Below, one piece after another: positions 14,265 to 22,843 of a DNA stretch of 32,534 nt (position 1 is the first letter of the stretch; each line of letters opens with the position of its first letter). Location: the NCBI GenBank assembly GCA_052118065.1, contig JBQKHY010000027.1, positions 1 to 32,534 on the forward strand, read 5' to 3'. This stretch comes from Ruminococcoides sp052118065 (GTDB lineage Bacteria; Bacillota; Clostridia; Oscillospirales; Acutalibacteraceae). A program made the translations under genes and the position numbers. Below the pieces are notes generated by a model. It ran no database searches and was not told the DNA's origin. It saw only the letters and a program-made list of their open reading frames with translations.

Positions 14265-15164
14265 ATGTACTACACAATATTAGATGGAAAAGTTATAAGA
14301 ACCGAGCATAAGGAAGAAAGTTTGATTACAGTTTCAAAACTTAAAGAAGGTGTGAATCCATTTGTTGCACATAGCGAACAGTTATCTGATGACTATATGT
14401 CATCAAGAACATACAGTAGGTTTGAAAGCTATGATGGCTTTGACCTTATATGCATTAACCACATTCACATTGAAAATTTGCAAGATGAAATCAATCCTGT
14501 ATATATAATTATTACTAACGGTCACCTTGACTTTTATTCAACTGACTACAGTTATGTAATCTCTGTTATGGATGAAATGAAGTCCTTCCCTAACGGTTTC
14601 AATATTAATACAGTACTGTTTCACTTTATGATGAGGATTATCCGTGGTGACTTAATTCACCTTGAGGATATTGGTGCAGAACTTAGACAGTTTGAGTCTG
14701 AAATTTTTGACAATAATATTGATGAGCATATGGCAAAGAAAATGCTTATTATCAAAAAGCACCTTATGAAAATTGAAATGTACTACGAATTACTGCTTAA
14801 CCTAGTAGCAGACCTTTCCGAAAACAGAAATGGTTTTTATAGCAAATCAACATTAAAAAAGTTTTCACTAATTGACAGTAAACTTGACAGACTATATTCT
14901 AAGACAAATAACCTGCTTAGTTATGCATCAGAAGTTTGGAGTACATATCAATCTCAGGTTGACCTTGAACTTAACAAAACTATGAAAATTCTAACAATCA
15001 TCACTGTTATTGTTTCACCTTTGACTTTAATTGCCGGTTGGTACGGTATGAACTTGCAAATGCCTGAATTTCACTATCAATACAGTTATCCTATTGTAAT
15101 TGCACTTTGCATTATTATTGTGGTGGGCAGTATAATTTTCTTTAAAAAGAAAAAGTGGTTCTGA
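14265..15164 (+). CDS. corA: CorA-family Mg2+/divalent cation transporter
   Basis: The 299-residue pentameric channel-type transporter has the large N-terminal cytoplasmic domain and two C-terminal membrane helices of the family. The first helix ends in the signature Gly-Met-Asn (YGMN, about 260-263), which forms the selectivity loop. It is followed by QMPEF, the second helix (about YPIVIALCIIIVVGSIIFF) and a Lys-rich tail (KKKKW) at the membrane face. The start is the ATG at 14265, with AGGTGG 9 nt upstream; an in-frame TTG two codons earlier is too close to that site. It is monocistronic, with its own promoter and a bidirectional terminator. Mg2+ is the default substrate; Co2+, Ni2+ or Zn2+ transport occurs in some relatives, and the zinc exporter lies upstream. 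Confidence 0.9.
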   Translation: MYYTILDGKVIRTEHKEESLITVSKLKEGVNPFVAHSEQLSDDYMSSRTYSRFESYDGFDLICINHIHIENLQDEINPVYIIITNGHLDFYSTDYSYVISVMDEMKSFPNGFNINTVLFHFMMRIIRGDLIHLEDIGAELRQFESEIFDNNIDEHMAKKMLIIKKHLMKIEMYYELLLNLVADLSENRNGFYSKSTLKKFSLIDSKLDRLYSKTNNLLSYASEVWSTYQSQVDLELNKTMKILTIITVIVSPLTLIAGWYGMNLQMPEFHYQYSYPIVIALCIIIVVGSIIFFKKKKWF

Positions 15165-15197
15165 TTTAACATATAATTTAATATGATATATGAAAAA

Positions 15198-15227
15198 GCC
15201 TCTAACTACTAAAGTTAGAGGCCTTTT
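15198..15227. terminator. Bidirectional terminator between corA and fucO
   Basis: The perfect 10-bp stem GCCTCTAACT (15198-15207) / AGTTAGAGGC (15213-15222) is followed by CTTTTC on the plus strand. On the minus strand it is followed by TTTTT. It serves convergent corA and the leftward alcohol dehydrogenase. Confidence 0.8.
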
Positions 15228-15306
15228 CTATAAGAGGTAGGAACAAAAGAAATATAAAATTATCTTTCTTAACATTTATTCATTTTAATTCTTTGGAGGA
15301 ATATAA

Positions 15307-16455
15307 TTAAATTAAGGATAAATATAGTTCCTTAATTTCTTCTACTGAAGTTTCTCTTGGATTACCCGGACGACAAGCATCATCATAAGCACTTTGTGCT
15401 AAGAAGTCAACATCTTCAGGCTTTACAATATCCTTTAGATTTTCAGGAATACCAACATCATGAGAAAGCTGTTTTACTGCGTCAACTGCTGCCTTTCTTG
15501 CTTCTTCAAGTGACATATCGTCAACACCTGTAACACCCATTGCTTTTGCAATATTTCTATACTTTTCACCTGTAGCAGGGGCATTATATTCCATAACTGT
15601 TGGTAGGATAATAGCATTAGCTACACCATGAGGTGTGTCATAAACTGCACCTAGTGGGTGAGCCATTGAGTGTACAATACCAAGACCAACATTTGAGAAT
15701 CCCATACCGGCAATATACTGACCAAGAGCCATTTCTTCTCTGCCCTCAGGTGTATTTTCTACTGCACCACGAAGACTTCTTGAGATAATCTCAATTGCTT
15801 TTAGGTGGAACATATCACTAAGTTCCCAAGCACCGGCAGTAATATAACCTTCAATTGCATGAGTTAGAGCATCCATACCGGTAGCAGCAGTTAGTCCCTT
15901 AGGCATTGAACTCATCATATCAGGGTCAACAACTGCAACAACAGGAATGTCGTGTACATCAACACAAACCATCTTTCTGTTCTTCTCAGTATCAGTAATA
16001 ACATAGTTAATAGTTACTTCTGCAGCAGTACCGGCAGTTGTAGGAACTGCAATAATAGGTACACACTTGTTCTTTGTTGGAGCTACACCCTCTAGAGAAA
16101 CAACATCAGCAAATTCAGGGTTCTTGATAATAATACCGATAGCCTTTGCAGTATCCATTGATGAACCACCGCCAATGGCGATAATACAATCAGCACCTGA
16201 AGCCTTGAAAGTTTCAACACCTGTCTTTACATTTTCAACAGTTGGATTAGCCTTAATCTTGGAATAAATTTCATAATCAATTGAATTTGCATCCAAAACA
16301 TCGGTAACTTTCTTAGTTACATTAAACTTAATAAGGTCAGGGTCAGAACAAACAAAGCACTTCTTAAAGCCTCTGCCCTTTACTTCTGTAGCAATTTCTT
16401 GAATTGCACCCTTACCGTGATAACTTGTTTCATTTAAGACAAATCTATTTGCCAT
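15307..16455 (-). CDS. fucO: Lactaldehyde reductase / 1,2-propanediol oxidoreductase (group III Fe-ADH)
   Basis: The NAD-dependent iron alcohol dehydrogenase reduces lactaldehyde to 1,2-propanediol, the anaerobic end step of fucose and rhamnose breakdown. The 382-residue length equals E. coli FucO, and long stretches match it from memory: MANR-LNET at the start, the GGGS nucleotide site followed by MDTAKAIGII, PTTAGTAAEVTINYVITD, and the iron ligands in MDALTHAIEGY (Asp, His), HSMAHPLGA and the TPHGVANAI His. The start is the ATG at 16453-16455, with AAGGAG 8 nt upstream; a GTG three codons earlier overlaps that site. No fucose or rhamnose catabolic gene is adjacent, so the reductase may act on other short aldehydes. 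It is divergent from the nitroreductase. Confidence 0.92.
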   Translation of the reverse strand: MANRFVLNETSYHGKGAIQEIATEVKGRGFKKCFVCSDPDLIKFNVTKKVTDVLDANSIDYEIYSKIKANPTVENVKTGVETFKASGADCIIAIGGGSSMDTAKAIGIIIKNPEFADVVSLEGVAPTKNKCVPIIAVPTTAGTAAEVTINYVITDTEKNRKMVCVDVHDIPVVAVVDPDMMSSMPKGLTAATGMDALTHAIEGYITAGAWELSDMFHLKAIEIISRSLRGAVENTPEGREEMALGQYIAGMGFSNVGLGIVHSMAHPLGAVYDTPHGVANAIILPTVMEYNAPATGEKYRNIAKAMGVTGVDDMSLEEARKAAVDAVKQLSHDVGIPENLKDIVKPEDVDFLAQSAYDDACRPGNPRETSVEEIKELYLSLI

Positions 16456-16506
16456 ATTAAACACTCCTTATAAAAAATATATCGCATCTAAATATTTATT
16501 GTCTAT

Positions 16507-16535
16507 ATTGTACACCTTTATTTTGCGTTTGTCAC
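16507..16535 (-). promoter_or_regulatory. Candidate promoter of fucO
   Basis: On the minus strand: GTGACA (16530-16535), a 17-nt spacer, TACAAT (16507-16512). About 50 nt remain to the fucO ATG. Each hexamer has one mismatch to consensus. Confidence 0.5.
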
Positions 16536-16598
16536 TAGTTTTTTTCAAATTTTTTCATTCTAAACCTGAAAATTGTGTGAAAAGCACTTATAAGCACC

Positions 16599-16627
16599 TT
16601 GTAACTAACAATGCAAAATGCTAAAAT
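16599..16627 (+). promoter_or_regulatory. Candidate promoter of the nitroreductase-flavoprotein pair
   Basis: TTGTAA (16599-16604), a 17-nt spacer, TAAAAT (16622-16627). The ribosome site AAGGAGG begins at 16641, so the leader would be very short. Confidence 0.45.
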
Positions 16628-16655
16628 AATATTAAAAACTAAGGAGGTATTTATA

Positions 16656-17180
16656 ATGGAAACATTACAAGCTATAAAGTCAAGAAGAAGTATTAGAAAG
16701 TTTAAGTCAGATATGATTCCAAAGGATATTTTGGATAAAATCATTGAAGCCGGAACATATGCCCCTACCGGCAGAGGTGCTCAATCCCCTATTATTATTG
16801 CAGTTACTAACAAGGATGTTAGAGATAAGCTATCAAAAATGAATAGCCTTATTATGGGTAAGGATGAAAACTTTGACCCATTCTACAATGCACCTGTATG
16901 CTTAATTGTACTTGCTAATAAGGAAAGACCTACCTACATTTATGATGGTACTTTGGTTATGGAGAACCTTATGTTAGCTGCACATGACTTAGGTATTGGT
17001 TCATGTTGGATTCACAGAGCAAAGGAAGAATTTGAAAGTAAAGAAGGCAAAGAACTGTTAAAGTCACTTGGCATTAGTGGTGACTATGAGGGCATTGGTC
17101 ATTGTGTATTAGGTTATGCTGATTGTGAAGAACCTACACCTGCTAAGAGAAAAGATGACTATGTTTATTATATAGACTAA
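16656..17180 (+). CDS. Nitroreductase-family FMN oxidoreductase
   Basis: The 174-residue flavoprotein uses NAD(P)H to reduce nitro compounds, quinones or similar acceptors. The family pattern is clear: the N-terminal SRRSIRKF for FMN phosphate binding, APTGRGAQSP, then the central NLMLAAHDLGIGSCWIHRA and a C-terminal GYAD stretch. The start is the ATG at 16656, with AAGGAGG 8 nt upstream; an earlier in-frame ATG at 16611 lies before the likely transcription start. The next gene, an Fe-S flavoprotein-like reductase, begins 22 nt downstream, so the two form an operon of redox enzymes. The physiological acceptor is unknown. Confidence 0.88.
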   Translation: METLQAIKSRRSIRKFKSDMIPKDILDKIIEAGTYAPTGRGAQSPIIIAVTNKDVRDKLSKMNSLIMGKDENFDPFYNAPVCLIVLANKERPTYIYDGTLVMENLMLAAHDLGIGSCWIHRAKEEFESKEGKELLKSLGISGDYEGIGHCVLGYADCEEPTPAKRKDDYVYYID

Positions 17181-17202
17181 TTTTCATTTCAAGGAGAAAA
17201 GT

Positions 17203-17817
17203 ATGCAAGTTTTAATGATTAATGGCAGTCCCAGAGTTAACGGCAACACAACTATTGCACTTAACGAAATGGAAACTATTTTTAAGAAAAACCATATTGA
17301 AGTTAACACAGTACAAATTGGCAATATGGATATTAGAGGTTGTACTGCTTGTGGTTACTGCTATGAAAAAGGTAAATGTATCTTTGATGATGAAGTAAAC
17401 AAGGTTGCACCTATGTTTGAAAAAGCAGATGGTCTTGTTATTGCAAGTCCTGTTTACTATGCATCAGCTAATGCAACACTAATTGCATTTTTAGACAGAC
17501 TTTTTTATAGCACTCACTTTGACAAAAGTATGAAAGTAGGTGCCAGTGTTGTATGTGCAAGACGAGGTGGTTGTTCAGCTACATTTGATGAACTGAACAA
17601 GTACTTTACAATTTCAAATATGCCTGTTGCTCCAAGTCAATATTGGAACAGTATTCATGGTAGAGAAAAAGGTCAAGCAGACCTAGACCATGAGGGTAAA
17701 CAGACTATGAGGGTTCTTGCTCAGAATATGACATTCCTTATGAAAAGCATTGAACTTGGCAAAAAGGAATTTGGACTTCCAAAGTATGAAGAAAGAATTT
17801 ATACACACTTTATCTAA
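17203..17817 (+). CDS. NADPH-dependent FMN reductase / iron-sulfur flavoprotein-like
   Basis: The 204-residue flavodoxin-fold protein has the FMN phosphate loop GSPRVNGNT at 8-16 and a compact cysteine cluster CxxCxxCx5C (Cys47, 50, 53, 59). This recalls the Fe4S4-binding site of iron-sulfur flavoproteins (Isf) of anaerobes. Such proteins pass electrons from ferredoxin or NAD(P)H to O2, H2O2 or other acceptors. PVYY near 85-88 contributes to the isoalloxazine site. AAGGAGA lies about 5 nt before the ATG. It is second in the operon with the nitroreductase and is closed by a bidirectional terminator. Whether the cluster is assembled cannot be judged from sequence alone, as some relatives with fewer Cys are plain FMN reductases. 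Confidence 0.82.
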   Translation: MQVLMINGSPRVNGNTTIALNEMETIFKKNHIEVNTVQIGNMDIRGCTACGYCYEKGKCIFDDEVNKVAPMFEKADGLVIASPVYYASANATLIAFLDRLFYSTHFDKSMKVGASVVCARRGGCSATFDELNKYFTISNMPVAPSQYWNSIHGREKGQADLDHEGKQTMRVLAQNMTFLMKSIELGKKEFGLPKYEERIYTHFI

Positions 17818-17840
17818 TAGTTTAAAATTTATAAAGTAAA

Positions 17841-17870
17841 AGGGTGGACAATTTGTCCACCCTATTTCTT
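17841..17870. terminator. Bidirectional terminator between flavoprotein and sigma-like genes
   Basis: The perfect 10-bp stem AGGGTGGACA (17841-17850) / TGTCCACCCT (17854-17863) has an ATT loop. ATTTCTTT follows on the plus strand and TTTTA on the minus strand. Confidence 0.75.
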
Positions 17871-17880
17871 TGCAATATTT

Positions 17881-19806
17881 TTACTTACCGATTGCATCCT
17901 TATATTCACTCTTTGTTAGTTCTTCACTACCGTATAGAGTAAATGGATAATCAGTATCACCGTTATTTCTTACAACACCGGCATGGTTGTATCTTAGTTT
18001 CTTTGCAGTGTTGTCATAATAAGTGTAGTAAACATTTAATGCATTACCGTCATCAGTAATAATTTTTTCAATCTTATAACTATGGTTATAAGCATCACCT
18101 GATGCCGGATTATCAGTATAGAACTTATCATCCTTTAGCTTGTAAGCACCATCATATTTACTACTGCTTACATCTTTACCAAATACACTCTTTACTGCTG
18201 TAACAACATCATCTTTCTTAATATAGAAACCGTTGCTATCTTTCTTAAAGTCACCTACAAGACTCTTTGCATTTTCATCATTTGCTGAGTTAGTAGCTGA
18301 ATCGATACACATATCAATTAAGTCACTTGCTGATGCTGATACAAAGTTAGGTGTATGGTGACTGTCAGTTGGAAGTAGTAAGCTAATCATCTTTACTGTT
18401 TCGGCATTAGTTAACTTTGCCTTATCAGGGTCAACAGTAGTTGGTACTGTTGAAGATGGTGTAGTTGCTGATGTGTTAACTGTAGTACTTTGAGTAGTTG
18501 TTTCATGCTTAATAATTGGGTCATCACTATAATTGTAATCATAGAACAAATAACCTGCAACTGTTAATGCAATAACAACAATAAATACTACAACGCCGAT
18601 ACCGATTTTGAAACCAAGGCTTTTGCCTTCTTTTTCAAAGTCATCATCATCAATATCCATAGCATGAGATGGTACATCATAGTTACTTTCAACATCAAGA
18701 TTATCACCATCGGTACTACCACCCAGTTCATAAGTATCAAGTGGTACATCAAGGGTAAGTGTTGATTCCTTAATTTCTTCTGTTGGAAGAACCTTAGTTG
18801 CCTCAGTGTTTTCAGATTTATTTTCTTCAGTAGAATTATCTTCCTTATCGGATAATTCTTCTGCCCTTACATCTTCGATATTTTCTTTATCTTCTTTGTT
18901 TTCTTCTTCGGTAGGTTCATCATCAACATCTACAGGTGCTAAAGAACTAATATCCTTTACATCAATAGGTGCTACTGCTTCATCAGAATTTTCCTTTGGT
19001 TCAACTTTTTCTTCTTTCTTAGAATCAACAACCGGTACATTGTCTTCTTCTGTAGCAGTGTTATTTTCTAATATAGAATTAAGAAGTGACTTTTCATCAA
19101 ATTCACCCTTAATGTTGTTAAAACTTTCAAATAAAAGTAGTAAGTAAGAAATAGGTGCAAGACCATAAGTATTTGTACCCTTTTTCTGTAATGCCTCTAC
19201 TTGCTTTTCAACTGCCATTTTACCTGTGTTAAGTCTATCCTTAACTGTGTTTTCTGAACAACCTGTACCGTGAGAAATTTCCTTAATACTTAACTTGTTG
19301 TAGTAGAAAATAACAATTGTCATTCTCTGTTCAACAGTTAAAGCACCCAGGATTTTGTCGATATATTCCTTAGCCTTTTTTTCACCTACAAGTTTGTTAG
19401 GCAATTCCTTTAGCATTTCAGGAATAAACTCAACTTCTTCATCTTCACCGTCAGATATAGGGAAAGAATCTACAACAGTATCCTTTAGCTGATTGATTGT
19501 ACGATAAATTGCAATCTTGTCAATCCAAGAAGAAAATCTGTCAGGATGGCTAAGTCCTGATAGGTTGCTAAAGCCCAGAACATAGCTGTCTTTCATTACT
19601 TCATTAATGCTATCCTTAGGACAACCTGCAAACTTAACTGTCTTGTACATATCCTTATATGTTAGTTTATAAAGGAATGATAAAGACTCTTTGTTGCCCT
19701 CAATAGCACTATTAACTATATCGGTAGTAACCTTGTTGTTAGTGCCACACACTTTACAAAACATTTCACTACCGTTTATTTTCTTACCACATTTAACGCA
19801 GTTCAT
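17881..19806 (-). CDS. Membrane-anchored sigma-70-like protein with zinc ribbon and external domain
   Basis: The 641-residue multidomain protein reads: zinc ribbon (Cys3, Cys6, Cys17, Cys20); ECF-type sigma region 2 (about 30-112, including FSSWIDKIAIYRTINQL); sigma region 4 (about 145-205: LTVEQRMTIVIFYYNKLSIKEI, then GCSENTVKDRLNTGK as helix-turn-helix); an acidic, Glu/Asp/Ser-rich linker (about 245-395); one membrane helix (about 398-422); a Thr/Ser-rich stalk (435-458); and a C-terminal external domain to 641. The topology places the sigma part in the cytoplasm and the last 220 residues outside. ECF sigma factors normally have a separate membrane anti-sigma factor; here sensing and transcription parts seem fused. 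AGGAGG lies 7 nt before the ATG. It follows polA by 69 nt on the same strand. No separate anti-sigma gene is adjacent. The external domain is unrecognised. Confidence 0.8.
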   Translation of the reverse strand: MNCVKCGKKINGSEMFCKVCGTNNKVTTDIVNSAIEGNKESLSFLYKLTYKDMYKTVKFAGCPKDSINEVMKDSYVLGFSNLSGLSHPDRFSSWIDKIAIYRTINQLKDTVVDSFPISDGEDEEVEFIPEMLKELPNKLVGEKKAKEYIDKILGALTVEQRMTIVIFYYNKLSIKEISHGTGCSENTVKDRLNTGKMAVEKQVEALQKKGTNTYGLAPISYLLLLFESFNNIKGEFDEKSLLNSILENNTATEEDNVPVVDSKKEEKVEPKENSDEAVAPIDVKDISSLAPVDVDDEPTEEENKEDKENIEDVRAEELSDKEDNSTEENKSENTEATKVLPTEEIKESTLTLDVPLDTYELGGSTDGDNLDVESNYDVPSHAMDIDDDDFEKEGKSLGFKIGIGVVVFIVVIALTVAGYLFYDYNYSDDPIIKHETTTQSTTVNTSATTPSSTVPTTVDPDKAKLTNAETVKMISLLLPTDSHHTPNFVSASASDLIDMCIDSATNSANDENAKSLVGDFKKDSNGFYIKKDDVVTAVKSVFGKDVSSSKYDGAYKLKDDKFYTDNPASGDAYNHSYKIEKIITDDGNALNVYYTYYDNTAKKLRYNHAGVVRNNGDTDYPFTLYGSEELTKSEYKDAIGK

Positions 19807-19875
19807 AAAATATCCTCCTGCTTAAAAACTATTCTCTATTCTCTATAATATCTAAACTATTTAATAACTATATAA

Positions 19876-22416
19876 TTAACCTTTGGCATCGTACCAAGTT
19901 TTGCCTACTGCTGAGTCAGCAACAAGTGGAACAGAAAGTGACACTGCCTTTTCCATTTCTTCTTGAAGAATCATTGCAACTCTCATTGACTCATGGCTTG
20001 GACACTCAACAATAAGTTCATCGTGTACTTGTAGTACAAGTCTTGCTTCAAGGTTTTCTTCAACTAATCGCTTATCAACCTTAATCATTGCAATTTTGAT
20101 AATATCTGCTGCTGTACCTTGGATAGGAGCATTTCTTGCTACTCTTTCACCAAAAGCTCTTGTCATTCCGTTACTTGCAGAAAGTTCAGGCAAATATCTT
20201 CTTCTGCCAAATACAGTTTCAACATAACCTGTATCTTTTGCCTTTTCTACTACATCATGCATATACTTATCAATACCACTATAATGCTTTAGGTAGGACT
20301 CAATATAATTCTTAGCCTCTTTATTAGTTACACCAATATCCTTAGCCAAAGAATAAGCACCGATACCGTAAACAATACCAAAGTTTACTGCCTTTGCCCT
20401 ACTTCTCATTTCACCGGTAACAAAGTCAAGTGGCATATTGAAAACCTGACTTGCAGTAATTGCATGAATATCTTGATTGTTCTTAAAAGCATCAATCATA
20501 TTCTTGTCACCGGAAATATCGGCTAATACTCTAAGTTCAATTTGGCTATAGTCAGCATCAACAAGCACCCAACCATCTCTTGCAGTAAAGAACTTTCTCA
20601 TTTCTCTACCCAGTTCGGTTCTTACAGGAATGTTCTGTAAGTTAGGTTCTGTAGAGCTAATCCTACCGGTTCTTGTTTCTGTCTGATTAAATGAGGAGTG
20701 AATTCTACCGTCATCACCAATAACCTTTAGCAGTCCCTCACAATAAGTAGAATTTAGCTTACTTAATGTTCTGTACTGTAACACCATACTAACTACAGGA
20801 TGCTGATTCTTTAGACTTTCCAATACATCGGCACTTGTAGAGTAACCTGACTTAGTCTTTTTCTTACAAGGCAAAGCTAAATCTTCAAAAAGTGCTACAC
20901 CAAGTTGCTTAGGAGAATTAATATTAAATTCTCTCCCTACAGAATTATATATCTCTGACTTAAGATTTTCAATATTTTCTTTCAACATTTTGCCAAAATT
21001 TTCAATTCCTTTTTTATCAACTGCAAAACCTAGGTTTTCCATTTTGGCAAGTACATTTGAAAGTGGAATTTCAATTTCTTCCAGCAATTTCTTTTGATTA
21101 CAATCTTCTATTTTCTTTTCAAGAATATTGCACAAATCAATCATTGGTGCAATATTACAAAAAAATTCATCTTCACCATCATAAGTTTCAACTTCATATT
21201 CACCGTTTAACTTATCAATGTCATATGAACTTGAATTTGGATTTAACAAATATGATGCTAAAGTTACATCAAAAACAAGGTTCTTAATTTCAAAACCCTT
21301 TTTATCAGCATAAGCAAATAATTCTTTTGAAGAATAAACATACTTTTTGTTTTCACTTTTTAGTATAGTATCAACATTAGTAGTTTTGATGATTTCATTT
21401 TCTTCTATTATATATAGATATTCAATGTCACCTTTACTTTTGCTATTACTATAAATATACAATTCTTTACCTGATAAATCAATGGTATTTTTTTTATTTA
21501 AAGAATATTTTTTCTTTTCTTTAGGAGTTTCCTCTGCTGACTCAACTTCTTTTAACTTAAACTTGTCTATTAATGAGAAAAGTTCCAACTTTGCCATCAT
21601 TCTTGATGCCTCATCAGGTTGAGTACAATTTACAAGATAATGGTTAATATCAGTATCAATAGGAATATCCAGCTTGATTTCACCTAACATTCGTGACATA
21701 TAGGCACTGTCCTTGTTTTCACGAAGTTTCTTCCTCATACCATCTTTAATATCAATAGTATCTAGATTTTCATATATATAGTCAAGGTTGTTAAATCTTT
21801 GGATTAAGTCACCTGCACCCTTAGGACCTATACCGGGAATACCGGGAATACAGTCTGATGAATCACCTTGAATAGCTTTAATTTCAATAAGTTGTCTTGG
21901 TGTTACACCATAGTCCTCCATAATCTTCTTTTCATCATAAAGAATAGCATTAGCTTTGCCACCTTTAGTGGATGCAAGTCTTACTGTTACCTTATCATTA
22001 ATAAGTTGAAGTGAATCTCTATCCCCTGTAGCAAGTACACATTCATCACCATTAACTTTACAAGTATGAGAAAGTGTACCCAGAATATCATCAGCCTCAT
22101 AACCTTCCTTAGTTATAATAGTATAGCCAAGTAAAGTTAGTAAGTCCTTTAAAGGTTGCAACTGCTGATGTAGTTCTTCAGGCATACCTTTTCTGTTTGA
22201 TTTGTAACCATCATACGCTTTGTGTCTAAAAGTCGGTGCTTTTAAGTCAAAAGCAATAGCCACTGCATCCGGAGTAACATCTTCCTGTATTTTAAGTAGC
22301 ATTGTTAAAAAGCCATATATTGCATTAGTAAACTGACCATCCTTTGTAGTCAATAATCTTATTCCATAGAAAGCTCTGTTTAGAATTGAATTTCCGTCAA
22401 CAACTAAAAGTTTCAT
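19876..22416 (-). CDS. polA: DNA polymerase I
   Basis: The 846-residue repair and Okazaki-fragment polymerase has three regions. The N-terminal 5'-3' exonuclease (about 1-290) has VDGNSILNRAFYG, YEADDILGTL and the GIPGIGPKGA helix-hairpin-helix. The middle 3'-5' exonuclease-like region (about 300-460) lacks the Asp-x-Glu pair that starts the active site, so proofreading is probably lost, as in Bacillus-type enzymes. The polymerase domain has motif A DADYSQIELR (about 620), motif B RAKAVNFGIVYG (about 674-685) and motif C VHDELIVE (about 797-804). AGGAAG precedes the ATG. A good promoter lies at 22447-22475. It is followed by the sigma-like gene and divergent from nrdD. Confidence 0.96.
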   Translation of the reverse strand: MKLLVVDGNSILNRAFYGIRLLTTKDGQFTNAIYGFLTMLLKIQEDVTPDAVAIAFDLKAPTFRHKAYDGYKSNRKGMPEELHQQLQPLKDLLTLLGYTIITKEGYEADDILGTLSHTCKVNGDECVLATGDRDSLQLINDKVTVRLASTKGGKANAILYDEKKIMEDYGVTPRQLIEIKAIQGDSSDCIPGIPGIGPKGAGDLIQRFNNLDYIYENLDTIDIKDGMRKKLRENKDSAYMSRMLGEIKLDIPIDTDINHYLVNCTQPDEASRMMAKLELFSLIDKFKLKEVESAEETPKEKKKYSLNKKNTIDLSGKELYIYSNSKSKGDIEYLYIIEENEIIKTTNVDTILKSENKKYVYSSKELFAYADKKGFEIKNLVFDVTLASYLLNPNSSSYDIDKLNGEYEVETYDGEDEFFCNIAPMIDLCNILEKKIEDCNQKKLLEEIEIPLSNVLAKMENLGFAVDKKGIENFGKMLKENIENLKSEIYNSVGREFNINSPKQLGVALFEDLALPCKKKTKSGYSTSADVLESLKNQHPVVSMVLQYRTLSKLNSTYCEGLLKVIGDDGRIHSSFNQTETRTGRISSTEPNLQNIPVRTELGREMRKFFTARDGWVLVDADYSQIELRVLADISGDKNMIDAFKNNQDIHAITASQVFNMPLDFVTGEMRSRAKAVNFGIVYGIGAYSLAKDIGVTNKEAKNYIESYLKHYSGIDKYMHDVVEKAKDTGYVETVFGRRRYLPELSASNGMTRAFGERVARNAPIQGTAADIIKIAMIKVDKRLVEENLEARLVLQVHDELIVECPSHESMRVAMILQEEMEKAVSLSVPLVADSAVGKTWYDAKG

Positions 22417-22446
22417 ATATACTTCCTTTCAAAAGTTCTAACCTAT

Positions 22447-22475
22447 ATTATAATATAGAAACACAAATGTTTCAA
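22447..22475 (-). promoter_or_regulatory. Sigma-A promoter of polA
   Basis: On the minus strand: TTGAAA (22470-22475), a 17-nt spacer, TATAAT (22447-22452). The polA ATG is about 30 nt downstream. A NrdR-like box lies 20 bp upstream of the -35. Confidence 0.65.
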
Positions 22476-22495
22476 GAATGATTAAAGTTTTTGTT

Positions 22496-22511
22496 AAACT
22501 ATATATTGTGG
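22496..22511. promoter_or_regulatory. NrdR box (polA-proximal)
   Basis: AAACTATATATTGTGG differs at two outer positions from the NrdR-type palindrome ACACTATATATTGTGT. A weaker relative (TTATATATTG) follows 21 bp on, near 22519. Confidence 0.5.
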
Positions 22512-22597
22512 TATATGTTATATATTGCCACAAAGGCAAGGCGTTTATTTCCTATTAAGAATATTATACTTTAACTATTGAACATTTTACTATACTT

Positions 22598-22644
22598 ATA
22601 CTATATATTGTGTGTTTACAATTTTGTAACACAATCTATTGTAA
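22598..22644. promoter_or_regulatory. Tandem NrdR boxes
   Basis: ATACTATATATTGTGT (22598-22613) has one mismatch to the NrdR consensus. ACACAATCTATTGTAA (22629-22644) has three. Their 31-bp spacing, three helical turns, is the arrangement typical of paired NrdR sites. Confidence 0.7.
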
Positions 22645-22710
22645 ATCCCATAAAATCTAGGATTTATAAAATTACATAAAATTTATTCGTTAAATTGGTA
22701 ATAATAACGG

Positions 22711-22739
22711 TTGACTTAACACAATATATGGCATATACT
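22711..22739 (+). promoter_or_regulatory. nrdDG promoter with a NrdR box in the spacer
   Basis: TTGACT (22711-22716), a 17-nt spacer, TATACT (22734-22739). The spacer holds ACACAATATATGG (box 22719-22734, three mismatches), so NrdR bound here would cover the promoter. The start near 22746 leaves a leader of about 98 nt. Confidence 0.7.
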
Positions 22740-22843
22740 AATAAGGCACAAAAAAAACAAACATTTTATTTATTTTTAATTTACATAAGGTAATTTGTAT
22801 AGTTTTTAAGAAAATATAGGATTATTCACATGGGAGGAACGAA

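Noticed and set aside
18806..19147. Ser-rich open frame on the plus strand
   Set aside because: It is the mirror of the acidic Glu/Asp linker of the sigma-like protein; no ribosome site.
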